From the NCBI RefSeq assembly GCF_900240335.1, contig NZ_LT964979.1, positions 2,046,001 to 2,110,000 on the forward strand: 64,000 nt of DNA, written 5' to 3'. Within the stretch, counting starts at the first letter, position 1. Each line of letters begins with the position of its first letter. Below the pieces are notes generated by a model. That model saw only the letters and a program-made list of their open reading frames with translations. It ran no database searches and was not told the DNA's origin. This document shows, piece by piece, positions 35,704-43,923 of this stretch. The DNA is from Flavimobilis massiliensis. GTDB taxonomy: Bacteria; Actinomycetota; Actinomycetes; Actinomycetales; Cellulomonadaceae. The position numbers and the translations under genes were made by a program.

Positions 35704-36048
35704 GTGTCCGATCCGAAGCCGTCCGAGAACGAGTCGTCCCCCGCTGCCACCGTGAAGAAGCCGGTCGTGCCGCCTGCGGCGAAGAAGAAGGCCGCGTCGC
35801 TCGACAAGCAGCTCAAGCGTGAGGCTCGTGAGAAGGCGCGTGAGGCCGGGGTGAACCCGCGCTGGCTCGTGCCGACGATGCTCGGTCTCATGATCTTCGG
35901 CCTCGTGTACGTCGTCGTCGCGTACCTCTCGAACATGCAGTGGCCGATTCCGTTCCAGAAGGCCTTCAACCTCAACGGCAACTGGAACCTCGCGGTCGGT
36001 TTCACGTTCCTCATCGCCGGCTTTGGCCTGACGACGCGTTGGCGCTGA
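35704..36048 (+). CDS. crgA: Cell division protein CrgA
   Basis: 114 residues: a Lys/Ala-rich cytoplasmic N-terminus (1-50), then two membrane helices (about 55-75 and 92-110) separated by a short loop with NMQWPIPF. CrgA is a septum-localised partner of FtsZ, FtsQ, FtsI and CwsA in actinobacteria. GTG start, AGGAG 8-12 bases upstream, and TAGGCT (35639-35644) as likely -10 box. Confidence 0.92.
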   Translation: MSDPKPSENESSPAATVKKPVVPPAAKKKAASLDKQLKREAREKAREAGVNPRWLVPTMLGLMIFGLVYVVVAYLSNMQWPIPFQKAFNLNGNWNLAVGFTFLIAGFGLTTRWR

Positions 36049-36077
36049 GCGTCGGCCGTTGACGCCGGGCTCGCCCA

Positions 36078-36198
36078 GGGTACGCGCGAGGCCCCCTGCA
36101 TCGATGATGCAGGGGGCCTCGCGCGTACCCGCACGCCCCCGTTCCCAGGAATCCGAGCGGATGGCTACTGGTAGTGGCCATCCGCTCGGATTCCTGGG
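36078..36198. terminator. Two consecutive very strong hairpins
   Basis: The first has a perfect 25-bp stem (36078-36102 with 36106-36130) and a 3-nt loop. The second has a perfect 22-bp stem (36144-36165 with 36177-36198) and an 11-nt loop. They separate the convergent crgA and rhomboid genes and probably stop transcription in both directions. Confidence 0.85.
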
Positions 36199-36200
36199 GC

Positions 36201-36321
36201 GGTGGACAGTCTGTCCCCATCGGTGGACAGGGCTGTGGATAACTACACGCTTGTAGTTCCACAGCTGTGAGTAACGCTGTGGAGAACTGTGGACAGCTTC
36301 GCGGAGGCAAGGTTGTCCACA
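36201..36321. promoter_or_regulatory. DnaA-box cluster outside oriC
   Basis: Seven DnaA-box-like 9-mers in 121 bp: GGTGGACAG (36201 and 36222), TGTGGATAA (36234, exact E. coli consensus reversed), TGTGAGTAA (36266), TGTGGAGAA (36278), TGTGGACAG (36288) and TTGTCCACA (36313, exact actinobacterial consensus). All but the last point the same way. The right part lies inside the rhomboid reading frame. A stem-loop (36233-36264) spans the rhomboid stop codon. Confidence 0.65.
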
Positions 36322-37256
36322 GGCGTGCGCTCCGGCTCGACCGCGTGCACGGCCGACGTGAAGCCGTCGGGCGGCAGGAACGAGTCCTCGCCGACACGCG
36401 TCCACTCCGGCACCGTCGCGAACCGGACCGACGCCGCTGCCACGAGCACGACGAGCCCCACGACCGGCACGACGAACGCCCACAGGTGGCGCCGATCGCG
36501 CGGCGCGTACGCGAACGCCGCGCCGACAGCTGCACCCACGACGAACCCGCCGACGTGCGCCTCCCACGAGATCCCCGGCACGACGAAGCCGATGACGAGG
36601 TTGATGCCGAGGATCCCGTACACCTGCGTTCCGTCTCGGTCGAAGCGCCGGAGGATGACGACGAACGCCCCGAAGAGCCCGAACACCGCGCCCGACGCGC
36701 CGCGCACGGGCGTGAGCCACTCCATCGTCAACGGGTTCGCGAGCCACACGACCGCGACAGACCCGCCGAGCGCCGAGAGCAGATAGAGCGCAAGGAACCG
36801 ACCTCGGCCGAGCAGCTGCTCGAGGAGCGGGCCGACCGACCACAGGGCGATCATGTTGAAGGCGATGTGGGTGGGGTTGTCGGCGTGGAGGAACGCCGCC
36901 GTGAGCAGCCGCCACGGCTCGAGCGCCCCGAGGACGGGCGCCATCTCGAGGTGCGCGGTCCAGACCTCGCGCGCCGTGAGCTGGAGGACGTAGCTGACGA
37001 CGCACATCCCGATGAGCGTGAGCGTCACGACGGGTCGGCCCTCGCGCAGCCGCGCGCCGAGCGCCGTCCGGGCTGCGGGAGCGTTGCGGGCATGCTCGTT
37101 GACGCAGTCGACGCAGTGCACGCCGACGGCAGCAGGGCGCTGGCATTCGGTGCACGCGGGCCGACCGCACCGCTGGCAGCTGATGTAGGAGACTCGGTCG
37201 GGGTGCCGCGGACAGACGGGAGCCGCCGCACCCCCCGTCGGGACGTTGTCGCTCAT
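36243..37256 (-). CDS. Rhomboid-family intramembrane serine protease
   Basis: 337 residues. N-terminal zinc-ribbon-like segment with four CxxC-type pairs (CPRHPDRVSYISCQRCGRP and CTECQRP, CVDC), then six or seven membrane helices. The catalytic dyad is Ser in RGASGAVFG and His in SWEAHVGGF; HxxxN of helix 2 is HIAFNM. It cuts membrane protein substrates within the bilayer; targets unknown. The last 20 or so residues (VDNLASAKLSTVLHSV) are encoded by a DnaA-box-rich stretch and do not look conserved. Confidence 0.9.
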   Translation of the reverse strand: MSDNVPTGGAAAPVCPRHPDRVSYISCQRCGRPACTECQRPAAVGVHCVDCVNEHARNAPAARTALGARLREGRPVVTLTLIGMCVVSYVLQLTAREVWTAHLEMAPVLGALEPWRLLTAAFLHADNPTHIAFNMIALWSVGPLLEQLLGRGRFLALYLLSALGGSVAVVWLANPLTMEWLTPVRGASGAVFGLFGAFVVILRRFDRDGTQVYGILGINLVIGFVVPGISWEAHVGGFVVGAAVGAAFAYAPRDRRHLWAFVVPVVGLVVLVAAASVRFATVPEWTRVGEDSFLPPDGFTSAVHAVEPERTPVDNLASAKLSTVLHSVTHSCGTTSV

Positions 37257-37303
37257 GCGGGCATCCAGGGGTGTGCGGCGGCTCTCGGGACGTGCAGGAG
37301 AGG

Positions 37304-37843
37304 TCAGTCCTCGATCGTCACGCTGTTGATGACGATGTCCTCGACGGGGCGGTCGCCCGGACGGGTCTTCGCGGCAGCGATCGCGTCGACGACCTGGCGG
37401 GACGCGTCGTCGGCCACCTCGCCGAAGATCGTGTGCTTGCCGGTGAGCCACGGCGTCGCGTCGACGGAGATGAAGAACTGCGAGCCGTTCGTGCCCTCGG
37501 CCTTGCCAGTGAGCGGGTTGCGGCGCGTGCCGGCGTTCGCCATGGCGAGGAGGTAGGGCTTCGTGAAGCCGAGCTCGGGGTGGATCTCGTCGTCGAACTT
37601 GAAGCCGGGGCCACCCGTGCCGGTGCCGAGCGGGCAGCCGCCTTGGATCATGAAGCCGGAGATGACACGGTGGAAGATGAGGCCGTCGTAGAAGGGCTCG
37701 TTCGACGAGGCGCCCGTCGACGGGTTCGTCCAGGCCTTGGTGCCCGTCGCGAGACCCGTGAAGTTCTCGACGGTCTTCGGCGCGTGGTTCGGGAACAGCT
37801 CGACGCGGATGTCGCCCGCGGAGGTGTGCAGGGTTGCGAACAT
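37304..37843 (-). CDS. ppiA: Cyclophilin-type peptidyl-prolyl isomerase
   Basis: 179 residues, cytosolic, no signal peptide. Cyclophilin core: FHRVISGFMIQGG, NGSQFFIS, HTIFGEV, with catalytic Arg in FHRV. Accelerates cis-trans isomerisation of prolyl bonds. ATG at 37843 has GGAGGATGAGG upstream, and the earlier in-frame start at 37939 would add 32 residues unlike the family. It often lies in this position relative to crgA and the rhomboid gene in actinobacteria. Confidence 0.95.
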   Translation of the reverse strand: MFATLHTSAGDIRVELFPNHAPKTVENFTGLATGTKAWTNPSTGASSNEPFYDGLIFHRVISGFMIQGGCPLGTGTGGPGFKFDDEIHPELGFTKPYLLAMANAGTRRNPLTGKAEGTNGSQFFISVDATPWLTGKHTIFGEVADDASRQVVDAIAAAKTRPGDRPVEDIVINSVTIED

Positions 37844-37959
37844 GACCTCATCCTCCCACGGAACGTCCACAGGACGGGAGTCGCGTCCCGTCGCGGCGGG
37901 ACCCCAGTCGGTGGCAGAGTAGGGGGATACCTTCGTCACCGCGACCAGCAGGAGGCATC

Positions 37960-38991
37960 ATGCTCGACGGCATTCGCAACCAGGCCAGGGAGACCCTCGA
38001 CGGGATCGATTCCGAGAAGGTCAAGGACCAGGCCGCGACGGCCGCCGCCGCGGTGGGTGACGCTGCCGAGCAGGCGGCCCACGTCGCCGCGGTCCTCGCT
38101 GAGCGCGCCAAGGTCGCGGCGCAGGACGCGGTCGAGTGGAGCGCCCCGAGGCTCGAAGCGTTCAAGGAGTGGCTCGCCCCGCGGATCGAGAAGGTCTGGG
38201 ACGAGACGGTCCAGGCCGCGGCACCGCGGGTTGAGGCGGCGGCCGAGAAGGCGCGGCCCGCGATCGACACGGCGCACGACAAGGTCGTCGACGAGTACCT
38301 GCCGCGCCTCGTGCACGCGTTCAACGCGGCAGCTGCGACGGCTGCGGAGAAGTCCGGGGCCGCAGCGTCGTCGACGGCAGAGCTCCTGGCGCGCGTCGCG
38401 GACGACGCCGCGGACGGCGGCGTCGTCGAGAAGGTTGCGACGAAGGCGCAGGACACCGTCGCGCACGGATCGGACTCGCTCGCGGGCGCGGCCGAGGTCC
38501 TCGCGAAGAAGGCTGAGAAGTCCTCGGGCAAGGGCAAGGCGTTCTGGTGGGTCGCGGGTACGGCGGCCGCCGCGGGTGGCGCGTATGTCGTCTGGAAGAA
38601 GTCCCAGCCCGAGGTCGACCCGTGGGCCGAGCCGTGGGAGAAGGTCGATACGTCGAGTTTCGAGGACGTCCTCGAGGACGCCTCGGACGAGGCGGAGAAG
38701 GCCGGAGACGCGGCCGCCGAGGTCGGGGGAGAGGTCGCGGCCGAGGTGGCTGACGCCGCCGCCGAGGCGCAGGAGGCGGGCACCGACGCCGTCGAGGCCG
38801 TCGCCGAGAAGGTCGAGGACGTCGCGGACACGGCGTCGAGCACGGTCGCCGACGCCGCCGATGCCGCGACCGATGCCGCCAAGGATGCCGCGGTCACGGT
38901 CGAGGAGAAGGTCGAGGAGGTCGCGGAGAAGCCCGTCCCGAAGCCGCGCGCCCCGCGCCGGACGACGCCCAAGCCCCCGAGCGAGGCCTGA
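37960..38991 (+). CDS. Ala/Glu/Lys-rich amphipathic-helix protein
   Basis: 343 residues. Residues 1-185 are heptad-like Ala-rich helices reminiscent of apolipoprotein or LEA repeats (EKVKDQAATAAAAVGDAAEQ). One short hydrophobic stretch (about 190-208, FWWVAGTAAAAGGAYVVW) could cross the membrane. An acidic region (215-240) and a second set of EV/AD repeats follow, and the C-terminus is KPVPKPRAPRRTTPKP. ATG preceded by AGGAGG. No enzyme motif. Probably a membrane- or wall-associated coat-like or stress protein; function unknown. Confidence 0.75.
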   Translation: MLDGIRNQARETLDGIDSEKVKDQAATAAAAVGDAAEQAAHVAAVLAERAKVAAQDAVEWSAPRLEAFKEWLAPRIEKVWDETVQAAAPRVEAAAEKARPAIDTAHDKVVDEYLPRLVHAFNAAAATAAEKSGAAASSTAELLARVADDAADGGVVEKVATKAQDTVAHGSDSLAGAAEVLAKKAEKSSGKGKAFWWVAGTAAAAGGAYVVWKKSQPEVDPWAEPWEKVDTSSFEDVLEDASDEAEKAGDAAAEVGGEVAAEVADAAAEAQEAGTDAVEAVAEKVEDVADTASSTVADAADAATDAAKDAAVTVEEKVEEVAEKPVPKPRAPRRTTPKPPSEA

Positions 38992-39010
38992 GCAGCGACA
39001 CCCGACAGTT

Positions 39011-39051
39011 GTCTGAGGGCCGCCTCCCCACGGGGGATGCGGCCCTCAGAC
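39011..39051. terminator. Bidirectional terminator
   Basis: GTCTGAGGGCCGC (39011-39023) pairs perfectly with 39039-39051, and the inner TCCCC/GGGGGA extends the hairpin. Lies between the amphipathic-protein gene and the convergent ABC permease gene. Confidence 0.85.
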
Positions 39052-39059
39052 GTCTGTGT

Positions 39060-39881
39060 TCAGCTCATCGCACCCGCGTACCGTCGGAGCTCCGACCGCC
39101 ATGCGAGGACGGCGAGTCCGACAGCCGCCGCGGCGAGCGCGACGCCGGCAAGCACGACCCACGGCGTGACCATGCCGAACATCACCTGCGCAGGGACCGT
39201 CGCGACGAACGCGACCGGGACGACCCAGGTGAGCAGCACCGTGACGACACCGCCGTAGAGCGGCACGGGGACCCGGGCAAGGTTGAGCCCTGCGTGGACG
39301 AGGAACGAGGCGTCGAACTGGACCTGGCTGAGGGTCCGGACGCACGCGAGGACGGCCGCAGCCCACATGAGGACCATCCCGCACAGCACGCAGACCACGC
39401 TGCCGAGCACCGCCCACGCCCCCTGTGGGCCGCCACCTGCGGCGACCGAGGCGACACCCAGGCCGATCGCCAGCAGGATCTTCGGGGCGTCCTGCACGCC
39501 GAAGGTCCTCAGGGACGCGAGCAGGAGGCTGTCGACGGGCCGGAGCAGGATCGCGTCGAGGGACCCCGTCCGCACCATCTCTCCCCACGCGGAGATGTTC
39601 GGCATGACGACGATCCACATGACGGCGTCCATGAGGTACCAGACCGCGAGCAGGTACATGAGGCGCGGGAGGGTCCAGCCGCCTGCACCGTCGGTGTGGA
39701 GACTGACGACGAGGGACGGCACGGCGGAGATCGCGAGCCACAGGACCGAGACGAGGGTCCCGGTGACGAGGTCGGTCCGGTACTCGGCGGCCCCTTGGAG
39801 CGTCGCCCGCCACTCCCACGCCAGGACGCGCAGGGTGTGGCGCGTCCCGCCGACGGCCGTCGGTCCCGTCGTCGTGCTCAC
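39060..39881 (-). CDS. ABC-2 type permease (VEX-like exporter, second permease)
   Basis: 273 residues with six membrane helices (first near WLAISAVPSLVV), no ATPase motif. Belongs to the ABC-2 permease class that pairs with a COG4586-like ATPase. GTG start overlaps the stop of the first permease (GTGA). The three-gene set resembles the viologen exporter (VEX) described in Synechocystis; substrate here unknown. Frames running upstream of 39881 are shadows of the neighbour. Confidence 0.85.
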   Translation of the reverse strand: MSTTTGPTAVGGTRHTLRVLAWEWRATLQGAAEYRTDLVTGTLVSVLWLAISAVPSLVVSLHTDGAGGWTLPRLMYLLAVWYLMDAVMWIVVMPNISAWGEMVRTGSLDAILLRPVDSLLLASLRTFGVQDAPKILLAIGLGVASVAAGGGPQGAWAVLGSVVCVLCGMVLMWAAAVLACVRTLSQVQFDASFLVHAGLNLARVPVPLYGGVVTVLLTWVVPVAFVATVPAQVMFGMVTPWVVLAGVALAAAAVGLAVLAWRSELRRYAGAMS

Positions 39882-40720
39882 GACCCCACCGCCTCGAAGC
39901 GTCGCATGCCTCGTCGCCAGACGGCACGGCACAGCAGGTGCAGGCCGAGGACCCAGGCGGCACACTCCGCGACGAGCCACCAGGAGTGCTCGCCCATTCC
40001 GGCGACGATCTCGGGTGCCGCGCCCCCCGCGTACCAAAAGGGCTGGTGGACGAGGAGCTCCGGGAGGATCCCGGGGAGCAGGGCGACGGGAGCGACCATC
40101 CCGCCGACGACCCACTCGAGACCGAAGACGAGTCCCTGGACCCCCTCGGCCTTCGTGAGCCACAGCGCCACCGTGGCGACCATCGCGGCGACGTAGGCCA
40201 CCGAGACGATTCCGAGCGTCCCGACGACGAGCGCGAGCACCCAGCGTCCCGGGTCGCGGGTGACTGTGCCACCACCGAGACCGATGACGAGCGGGACGCC
40301 GACGAGGACGACCGGGACCCTGTAGGCGTTCGATGCCAGTCCTGCGAGCGCCGAGGGAAGTACGGGAGGCACGGGACGCAGCAGGAGCGCTGCGAGCCGT
40401 CCGTCGTGGATCTGCGAGGACACCCCGAAGATGATGTCGCCGCTGATCCACAGGTTGGAGACGACGAGCATCATCGCGAAGTACGTCGTCAGCTGTGCCT
40501 GCGTGATGCCGCCGAGGGCGCCGTCGGCTGCAGCGCCGCGCCACAGCGCCATGAAGGCGAGCGGCACCACCCAGCCGAGCGCCCCGATCGCGAGCTGGGC
40601 ACGATAGGCGGTTCGCGCCTGGAGCTCCGCGCGCAGCGTCGCCGCAGCGACCCGCAGCACGTGGCGGGAGCCGCTCACAGGGCGCCGTTCGTCGAGCAGC
40701 TCCGCGGCGACGCCCGTCAC
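39878..40720 (-). CDS. ABC-2 type permease (VEX-like exporter, first permease)
   Basis: 280 residues with six membrane helices. ISGDIIFGVSSQIHDGRL and AALLLRPVPP match the conserved loop of COG4587/COG3694-type permeases (LL-RP), also present as ILLRPVDS in the partner. Likely forms a heterodimeric channel with the next gene, driven by the ATPase encoded upstream. GTG at 40720 overlaps the ATPase stop; the 24-codon extension upstream is not needed. Confidence 0.85.
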   Translation of the reverse strand: MTGVAAELLDERRPVSGSRHVLRVAAATLRAELQARTAYRAQLAIGALGWVVPLAFMALWRGAAADGALGGITQAQLTTYFAMMLVVSNLWISGDIIFGVSSQIHDGRLAALLLRPVPPVLPSALAGLASNAYRVPVVLVGVPLVIGLGGGTVTRDPGRWVLALVVGTLGIVSVAYVAAMVATVALWLTKAEGVQGLVFGLEWVVGGMVAPVALLPGILPELLVHQPFWYAGGAAPEIVAGMGEHSWWLVAECAAWVLGLHLLCRAVWRRGMRRFEAVGS

Positions 40721-41709
40721 CGGGACTCGCCCGTCCTGTAGAGCGCAGCGAGCGTATCCTCGAGCGGAGGGTCGGTCATCGAGAGGTCCCACACCGCCTC
40801 GAGGGGTTCGAGCCGGGCGACGAGGGCGCCGGCGCTCCCGCGCCGCACCGCGAGCACGAGCTCGGTCGGGGAGTGCTCGACGATCGTCACGTCGTCGTCG
40901 ACGCCGGCACGGACGAGGTCGGCGTCCGTGAGCGGTGTAGAGAGCTGGGCGCGGACCCGCTTGGTGTCGGCAGCCATCGACTGGAGCTCGCGCAGCGAGC
41001 CGTCGAAGGTGAGTCGACCTCCCGAGATCGTCATGACCCTTTCGGCGAGCGCCTCGATGTCGGCGAGATAGTGCGAGGTGAGCAGGACGCAGGCGCCGGT
41101 GCGGCGGACGTACTCACCGACGAAATCCCTGATCTGCACCTGTGCCTCGAAGTCGAGGCCGAGCGTGGGCTCGTCGAGGAGGACGATGTCGGGCCGGTGG
41201 AGGAGCGATGCCGCAAACTCGCACCGCATGCGCTGACCGAGCGAGAGCTTGCGGGCCTGCTGGTCGATGAAGGGCTCGAGCCCGAGGAGGTCGACGAGCT
41301 CGTCCCGGGTCTGCCGGAACTCACGCAGGCCGAGTCCGTAGGTGACGCGGTGAAGGTCGAAGGACTCCTCGACGGGCAGGTCGATGTGGAGCTGCCAGCG
41401 CTGTCCCATGACGAAGCCGATGCGCCGCAGGAGCTCGGGGTCCCGCCGCGACGGTACGTGACCGAGGACCTCGACGCGACCCGACGTCGGTGTGAGCAGG
41501 CCCGCGAGGCACTTGAGCGTCGTCGTCTTCCCGGCGCCGTTCGGGCCGAGGAACCCGACGACCTCGCCGCCCCGCGCGGTGAAGCCCACGTCCCGGACCG
41601 CAGTGACGGTCCGCACCTTGCGGTCGACGACTGAACGGAGCGCGCCGCGCAGCCCTGGATCCCTCACCGTGACGGAGAACTCCCGGACGAGATCCTCGAC
41701 GACGATCAT
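40717..41709 (-). CDS. ABC transporter ATPase (COG4586-like)
   Basis: 330 residues. Walker A GPNGAGKTT, Q-loop region VMGQRWQLHIDLP, signature SLGQRMRCEFAASLL, Walker B DIVLLDEPTLGLD and the switch His in LLTSHYLADIE. A C-terminal extension of about 90 residues follows, as in COG4586. The variant signature SLGQRM replaces the usual LSGGQ, as common in this subfamily. First gene of the exporter operon. The 173 bp between it and the PfkB gene show nothing notable. Confidence 0.92.
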   Translation of the reverse strand: MIVVEDLVREFSVTVRDPGLRGALRSVVDRKVRTVTAVRDVGFTARGGEVVGFLGPNGAGKTTTLKCLAGLLTPTSGRVEVLGHVPSRRDPELLRRIGFVMGQRWQLHIDLPVEESFDLHRVTYGLGLREFRQTRDELVDLLGLEPFIDQQARKLSLGQRMRCEFAASLLHRPDIVLLDEPTLGLDFEAQVQIRDFVGEYVRRTGACVLLTSHYLADIEALAERVMTISGGRLTFDGSLRELQSMAADTKRVRAQLSTPLTDADLVRAGVDDDVTIVEHSPTELVLAVRRGSAGALVARLEPLEAVWDLSMTDPPLEDTLAALYRTGESR

Positions 41710-41882
41710 GCTGCTCCTCCGTGCGTACCCACGCGTTCTACCCGGCGCACTCTACGCCGACCCGGGCCCCAGCATCCTCCTCCGTACGCTTCACGTCGAG
41801 GAGATTTGAGGACTCTGTCACCCTGCATGGTTCTGGTCCGGCGCGTGGTTCTGCCTCGCACCCACGCCGCGCGCTGGGCCCG

Positions 41883-42800
41883 TCAGGTGCGTGACGCGAC
41901 GAGCTCCGCGAGCTCGTCGACCCTCGGGTGCCCGACGGACGCTCCGGCGCGACCGATGGTCCAGCCGGCGACGGTCGTGGCGAGACGCAGCGCAGCTTGG
42001 GGATCCTCACCCGTGAGCAGGCCGTGGAGATAGCCGGCCAGGAGCGCATCGCCGGCCCCGACGGTCGAGACGACTCCTCGTCCGGCCCAGGCCTCGTCGT
42101 CGACGAGGGTCACGTCGTCACCGCGCCTGACGCGGACGCTCGCGCCTTTGGCCCCGCGGCCGAGCAGCACGTGCGTCGCGGGATAGCGGTCCCCGAGCGC
42201 ATCGAGGAAGCATGCGTCCTCTCCCGCCGCCCCCTCGTCGCTCAGCGCGAGGATGTCGGCGGCCTCGAGGAAGTCGACGTCGTACTGCGGTGCGAGCTCG
42301 CGGAGCACGTGGACGTCGCACGCGACCGAGATCCCCGCTTCCCGCAGCCGTGGGAGCAGCGGTCGGTTCACGTCAAGGCCACCGACGACCGCGAGGTCGA
42401 CACCGTCGAGGGCCTGTTCCACGACGTCGTCGGGGAACGAGACGGCGCCACCCTGCGCGTCCTTGAGATCGGTGTGCACCTGTCGGCGCCCGTCCCCGTC
42501 GACGAGAACGACGGTCTGGCACGTCGCCGCGAGCCCGTCGACGACACCGAGGTCGTCGACGCCGCGCGCACGGACCTCACGTCGCGCCCACCGGCCGGGC
42601 TCGTCGTCGCCGACGAGTGCAAGGAGCCGCACCTCGTGCCCGAGACCCGCGAGGGCCGCTGCGACGTTCCAGCCGGAGCCGGACACGCACGTCGTGACGC
42701 CGTGGAACGGATACGTCACCGGGAAGTAGTCGAGCGGGAACCTCTCGACGCGGAGGCTCGTCTCAAGGTTGAGCATGCCTGCAACGAGCACGCGCGCCAT
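41883..42800 (-). CDS. PfkB-family sugar/nucleoside kinase
   Basis: 305 residues of ribokinase fold. N-terminal glycine motif SGSGWNVAAALAGLG, and C-terminal catalytic STVGAGDALLAGYL with Asp as base and GAGD as anion hole. Phosphorylates a sugar or nucleoside with ATP; the substrate is not clear. It starts 9 bp after the HAD gene, so the two are co-transcribed, as a phosphatase/kinase pair that may act on related sugar phosphates. Confidence 0.88.
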   Translation of the reverse strand: MARVLVAGMLNLETSLRVERFPLDYFPVTYPFHGVTTCVSGSGWNVAAALAGLGHEVRLLALVGDDEPGRWARREVRARGVDDLGVVDGLAATCQTVVLVDGDGRRQVHTDLKDAQGGAVSFPDDVVEQALDGVDLAVVGGLDVNRPLLPRLREAGISVACDVHVLRELAPQYDVDFLEAADILALSDEGAAGEDACFLDALGDRYPATHVLLGRGAKGASVRVRRGDDVTLVDDEAWAGRGVVSTVGAGDALLAGYLHGLLTGEDPQAALRLATTVAGWTIGRAGASVGHPRVDELAELVASRT

Positions 42801-42809
42801 GGTGTCCTC

Positions 42810-43565
42810 TCAGAGGGTCGGGACGAGCATCGCGAGGTAGTCGGCTGTGTCCTCCCAGCCCTCGACCGCGTGGCAGCGCACTCCCATGTCGAGGACGGGC
42901 CGGTCGTTGCCGCCCTCGTCGAGGCGGTCGCCGACGAAGAGCATCTCGTCGAGAGGGACGTCCGCGAGCTTCTCGAGTCGCGCCATGCCGTAGGCCTTGT
43001 CGATGCCCTTGCGGGTGATGTCGACGGACGTCGAGCCGCCCGAGCGCACCTCGAGGTCGGGGACGAGCACGGCGACGGCATCACGCAGTGCCGCCTTCCG
43101 TGAGCCGTCGGGGTCCCACGCGGCCTTCGCGGCGACGGGCGCGGCCTGGCCGAGCGCGGAGAACGTGATCTGCGACTCGCGGTCCTCGAGGATCGGGCCC
43201 CAGGTCTCGGACTCCCAGAGGCCCAGGCGACGCGCCTCGCCCTCGACCGCGGCCAACGCGCGCTGCTTCTCGTCGTCCGTGAGGTTTTCGGCGTACTCCT
43301 GGTGCCACGCACCCTCGTGGTGACGCCAGTACTGCGTCCCGCACGTGGGCATGAGGTGGAGCCGCGCGAGGAGCGCGGGGTCGACGTCGCCGAGCCGTTC
43401 GATGACCTGCGCGCGGAACTGTGCGATCTGCCCACCCGAGATGATGCACACGGGGACGCGCTCGAGAAGAGCGAGGAGAAGCTCGACCATGCGGCCGTCG
43501 AGCGGGGACTTCGACGGGGCGAGGGTGTCGTCGAGGTCGAACGCGACGAGACGGGGGGTGGGCAC
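42810..43565 (-). CDS. HAD-IIB family sugar phosphatase
   Basis: 251 residues from GTG at 43565 with GGAGAA eight bases upstream. HAD motif I is VAFDLDDTLAPS (nucleophile and acid/base Asp), motif II IISGG, and motif IV GDRLDEGGNDRPV. The cap placement is that of class IIB (Cof/sucrose-phosphatase/phosphomannomutase-like) enzymes. Should dephosphorylate a small sugar phosphate. First of a two-gene operon with the PfkB kinase. Confidence 0.9.
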   Translation of the reverse strand: MPTPRLVAFDLDDTLAPSKSPLDGRMVELLLALLERVPVCIISGGQIAQFRAQVIERLGDVDPALLARLHLMPTCGTQYWRHHEGAWHQEYAENLTDDEKQRALAAVEGEARRLGLWESETWGPILEDRESQITFSALGQAAPVAAKAAWDPDGSRKAALRDAVAVLVPDLEVRSGGSTSVDITRKGIDKAYGMARLEKLADVPLDEMLFVGDRLDEGGNDRPVLDMGVRCHAVEGWEDTADYLAMLVPTL

Positions 43566-43647
43566 GGATCTTCTCCTGGGTGACGGCGTCGGGATCGCGC
43601 CTAGCCTAGCGAGGTTTTCCCTGCCCTCGGATCGACCCGGACGACGA

Positions 43648-43680
43648 ACGGCCTGCATCTCATGTGGAGATGCAGGCCGT
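43648..43680 (-). terminator. Terminator after tRNA-Ala
   Basis: Perfect 14-bp stem ACGGCCTGCATCTC (43648-43661) with its complement (43667-43680), 5-nt loop, 3 bp past the CCA end of the tRNA. Confidence 0.85.
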
Positions 43681-43683
43681 CTG

Positions 43684-43759
43684 TGGTGGAGCCAGGGGGA
43701 CTCGAACCCCCAACCCCCTGCTTGCAAAGCAGGTGCGCTACCAATTGCGCCATGGCCCC
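43684..43759 (-). tRNA. tRNA-Ala (anticodon TGC)
   Basis: Acceptor GGGGCCA/TGGCTCC, anticodon stem CCTGC/GCAGG with loop TTTGCAA (anticodon TGC), T arm GGGGGTTCGAGTCCCCC, discriminator A, and CCA encoded (43684-43686). Confidence 0.96.
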
Positions 43760-43775
43760 GTGGGTTTTCTGTGCC

Positions 43776-43895
43776 TCACTCGAAGGTGTCGGCGACCTCT
43801 GCCCAGAGGTCCTTGCCGGCGGACTCCTCGGTGTACTGCCGCCAGGCGTAGTACCCGACAGCGGCGACAGCCGCGACGAGAAGGAGCTTCTTCAT
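43776..43895 (-). CDS. DLW-39 family protein
   Basis: A 39-residue protein: MKKLLLVAAVAAVGYYAW is a membrane helix or uncleaved signal anchor, followed by acidic KDLWAEVADTFE, whose DLW gives the actinobacterial DLW-39 family its name. AAGGAGG lies 8 bases before the ATG. Function unknown; the family is typically found between tRNA genes close to gyrA, exactly as here. Confidence 0.9.
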   Translation of the reverse strand: MKKLLLVAAVAAVGYYAWRQYTEESAGKDLWAEVADTFE

Positions 43896-43923
43896 GGGAC
43901 AACCTCCTTGTGGGGTACTTCCG

